The notes below the pieces were generated by a model. The model saw only the letters and a program-made list of their open reading frames with translations. It made no database searches and was not told the origin of the DNA. From NCBI GenBank assembly GCA_041687095.1, contig JAWLCQ010000236.1, positions 1-6,381 of the forward strand: DNA of 6,381 bases, written 5' to 3'. This stretch comes from JAWLCQ01 sp041687095 (GTDB lineage: Bacteria > Planctomycetota > Phycisphaerae > SM23-33). This document shows, piece after piece, positions 5,298-6,381 of the stretch (within the stretch, counting starts at the first letter, position 1; each line of letters begins with the position of its first letter). Made by a program: the position numbers and the translations under genes.

Positions 5298-5975
5298 ATG
5301 AGCCAACTCCCCGACAAGCGCACCGTCCGCAAGGTCCTCCGCCGCCTGGAGCACATGTACGGCCCGCGGCAGTGGGAGTCCTGGGGGCCGGCCGTTGACG
5401 TGCTCGTCGAGACCATCCTGTCCCAGAACACCTCCCGCGCCAATAGCCAGGCGGGCTACAAGCAGCTCAAGCGCCGCTTCCGCTCCTGGTCCTCCGCCGC
5501 CGACGCCCCCGTCGAGGAGGTCGAGCAGTGCATCCGCATCTCCGGGCTCAGCGCGCTGAAGGCCCCGCGGATCCAGGCCATCCTCCGCCAGATCCGCGCC
5601 GAGCGCGGGAGCATCTCGCTGGAGTTCCTCAAGGACATGGACCCCCGCACGGCCTACGACTACCTGCGGGCGTTTCGCGGGGTGGGGGCCAAGACCGCAA
5701 GCTGCGTCCTGCTGTTCTCCTTCCGCATGCCCCTGTTCCCCGTGGACACCCACATCGTCCGCATCGCCCAGCGCCTCGACTGGGTGGACGACCGCACGAC
5801 CGCCGACCAGACGCAGGACCTCCTCACCCCCCTCATCGCCCCCGACGACCGCTACGCCCTGCACGTCCTGCTCATCGCCCACGGCCGACAGACCTGCAAG
5901 GCCCAGTCCCCCCGCTGCGAATGGTGCGACCTGCTGGACCTGTGCCCGGAAGGGCAGAGGCGGATGGCGGAGTGA
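5298..5975 (+). CDS. nth: Endonuclease III-type DNA glycosylase/AP lyase
   Basis: This base-excision-repair enzyme removes oxidised pyrimidines and cleaves the abasic site by beta-elimination. The 225-residue product has the usual family length. LVETILSQNTS (36-46) is the N-terminal helix motif. The helix-hairpin-helix FRGVGAKTA (126-134) carries the catalytic Lys132, and VDTH (149-152) carries the catalytic Asp150. The C-terminal 4Fe-4S loop is C200-x6-C207-x2-C210-x5-C216, exactly the endonuclease III spacing, so the cluster should be intact. The Lys makes a lyase-competent enzyme rather than a MutY-type monofunctional glycosylase. The ATG at 5298 is preferred because the family normally starts just before the first helix; a GTG at 5259 would add 13 residues. 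Neither start has a clear Shine-Dalgarno site. The exact substrate range is uncertain because LSQNTS differs from the E. coli LSAQATD pattern. Confidence 0.93.
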   Translation: MSQLPDKRTVRKVLRRLEHMYGPRQWESWGPAVDVLVETILSQNTSRANSQAGYKQLKRRFRSWSSAADAPVEEVEQCIRISGLSALKAPRIQAILRQIRAERGSISLEFLKDMDPRTAYDYLRAFRGVGAKTASCVLLFSFRMPLFPVDTHIVRIAQRLDWVDDRTTADQTQDLLTPLIAPDDRYALHVLLIAHGRQTCKAQSPRCEWCDLLDLCPEGQRRMAE

Positions 5976-5982
5976 CCCATAC

Positions 5983-6098
5983 GCGTTCCCTTTCACATAC
6001 GGACGGGTGATGCGTTCCCTTTCACATACGCACGGATGACGCGTTCGCTTTCATTCACGCACGGGTGATGCGTTCCCTACCATCCACGCGCGGGTGCC
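5983..6098. repeat. Four 29-base tandem repeats
   Basis: Units at 5983-6011, 6012-6040, 6041-6069 and 6070-6098 all start GCGTTC and are exactly 29 bases long. Units 1 and 2 match at 26 of 29 positions, 2 and 3 at 23, and 3 and 4 at 22, so divergence increases away from the endonuclease III gene with no insertions or deletions. Most unit junctions can form a small stem of ACGC(A) with (T)GCGT around CGGGTGA, for example 6057-6061 with 6069-6073. The array begins 7 bases after the stop codon. Confidence 0.92.
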
Positions 6099-6119
6099 GT
6101 TGCACACGCCCACCTCCTG

Positions 6120-6145
6120 CGCCGGGGGTCTCCTGACCCCCGGCG
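6120..6145. repeat. Perfect 11-bp palindrome with TCCT loop
   Basis: CGCCGGGGGTC (6120-6130) pairs perfectly with GACCCCCGGCG (6135-6145) around TCCT. No T tract follows. A second, decayed copy in the opposite orientation occurs at 6272-6288, so this is a repeated element rather than a unique structure. Confidence 0.8.
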
Positions 6146-6196
6146 TCCGGGAGGGGCGAGGGGTGCCTCCGCGGCAGCGTCGTTGGAGTGCCCCCT

Positions 6197-6217
6197 TCGC
6201 GGCGGGGACCGCCGCGA
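6197..6217. repeat. Perfect 9-bp hairpin
   Basis: TCGCGGCGG (6197-6205) pairs with CCGCCGCGA (6209-6217) across GGA. It is preceded by TTGGAGTGC (6183-6191), and the GGAGTGC part recurs just before the hairpin at 6360, suggesting two members of one interspersed family. Confidence 0.6.
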
Positions 6218-6241
6218 TCGAAGCCCCGCCACAGCGCTATC

Positions 6242-6256
6242 GCGAAACCGTTTCGC
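6242..6256. repeat. Short near-perfect palindrome
   Basis: GCGAAAC (6242-6248) and GTTTCGC (6250-6256) are reverse complements around a single C. A one-base centre is too tight for an RNA hairpin but suits a dimeric protein binding site in DNA. No adjacent gene shows what it would control. Confidence 0.35.
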
Positions 6257-6271
6257 ACGTTCCGGGACGTT

Positions 6272-6288
6272 GGGGGTCAGGAGACCTC
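6272..6288. repeat. Inverted, degenerate copy of the 6120-6145 palindrome
   Basis: GGGGGTCAGGAGACC at 6272-6286 is the exact reverse complement of bases 6127-6141. Similarity continues past the core: CGTCC at 6145-6149 corresponds to GGACG at 6265-6269. It still forms a weaker stem (GGGGTC with GACCTC, one G-T wobble) around AGGA. Confidence 0.8.
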
Positions 6289-6359
6289 GTTGTTCTACAC
6301 ATCTCGGCGGGTGCATCTCTGCGGGAGCATCCCCGGGCTCGCGGCGGCTCTTGTGGAGT

Positions 6360-6381
6360 GCGGCGGTTCACCGCCGCTTTT
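6360..6381 (+). terminator. Terminator-like hairpin at the window edge
   Basis: GCGGCGG (6360-6366) pairs with CCGCCGC (6371-6377) around TTCA, followed by TTTT to the end of the window. The stem plus T run fits an intrinsic terminator on the + strand, but no gene ends close by. GGAGTGC directly before it links it to the 6183-6217 element, so it may be an interspersed palindrome. The T run is cut by the window edge. Confidence 0.5.

Larger units (their letters stand above)
5976..6381. other. Gene-free 3' region with repeats and palindromes
   Basis: No gene is supported; the two short - strand open frames between about 6055 and 6316 overlap one another, are Arg-rich and cross several palindromes. 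The region holds the 29-base tandem array (5983-6098), hairpins at 6120-6145, 6197-6217 and 6242-6256, a second degenerate copy of the first hairpin at 6272-6288, and a terminator-like hairpin at the window edge. Confidence 0.8.

Noticed and set aside
4977..6098. CRISPR array, because short repeats occur in two clusters
   Set aside because: Both clusters are head-to-tail repeats with no spacers, and no cas gene is present.

Overview
The window is a GC-rich bacterial chromosomal segment with four convincing protein genes, all on the + strand, separated by intergenic DNA unusually rich in palindromes and short tandem repeats. The gene content (a single-copy-style dnaK, a lipoprotein hydrolase, a cobalamin-type radical SAM enzyme, an endonuclease III) together with the style of intergenic repeats suggests a Planctomycetota-like genome or a similar GC-rich environmental lineage. 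That placement is inference from style; no rRNA or other lineage marker is present.

Layout. 1-438 holds no gene: a REP-like hairpin (1-57), a second hairpin (111-140), an interrupted inverted repeat (262-290), then a full match to the sigma-54 -24/-12 promoter consensus (298-313) and a structured leader (about 324-438) with a clear Shine-Dalgarno site. 439-2352 encodes a complete DnaK (Hsp70), not flanked by grpE or dnaJ. A long stem-loop (2387-2433) separates it from 2485-3540, a predicted lipoprotein alpha/beta hydrolase with a Pro/Ala-rich tail. The stop codon of that gene lies 2 bases before the probable CTG start of a B12-binding radical SAM protein (3543-4928) that resembles the hopanoid C-3 methylase family HpnR; the two are very probably translationally coupled.

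4929-5297 contains no gene. It starts with a purine-rich array of 14-base repeats that runs directly out of the radical SAM stop codon, continues as 7- and 9-base repeats, and ends with two palindromes just before the next gene. 5298-5975 encodes an endonuclease III-type DNA glycosylase/lyase with its iron-sulfur cluster motif. 5976-6381 is again gene-free: four 29-base tandem repeats, several perfect hairpins including two oppositely oriented copies of one palindrome, and a terminator-like hairpin with a T run at the window edge.

How the genes relate. dnaK appears to be an independent, probably stress- or signal-regulated unit driven by sigma-54. The hydrolase and the radical SAM enzyme look like a two-gene operon that may modify an envelope lipid, but the substrate is unknown. 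The endonuclease III gene is a separate base-excision-repair unit. No mobile-element gene, CRISPR array, tRNA or rRNA was seen. The most interesting signals are the sigma-54 promoter on a chaperone gene, the CTG start and coupling of the HpnR-like gene, and the several distinct repeat families packed into the short intergenic spaces.
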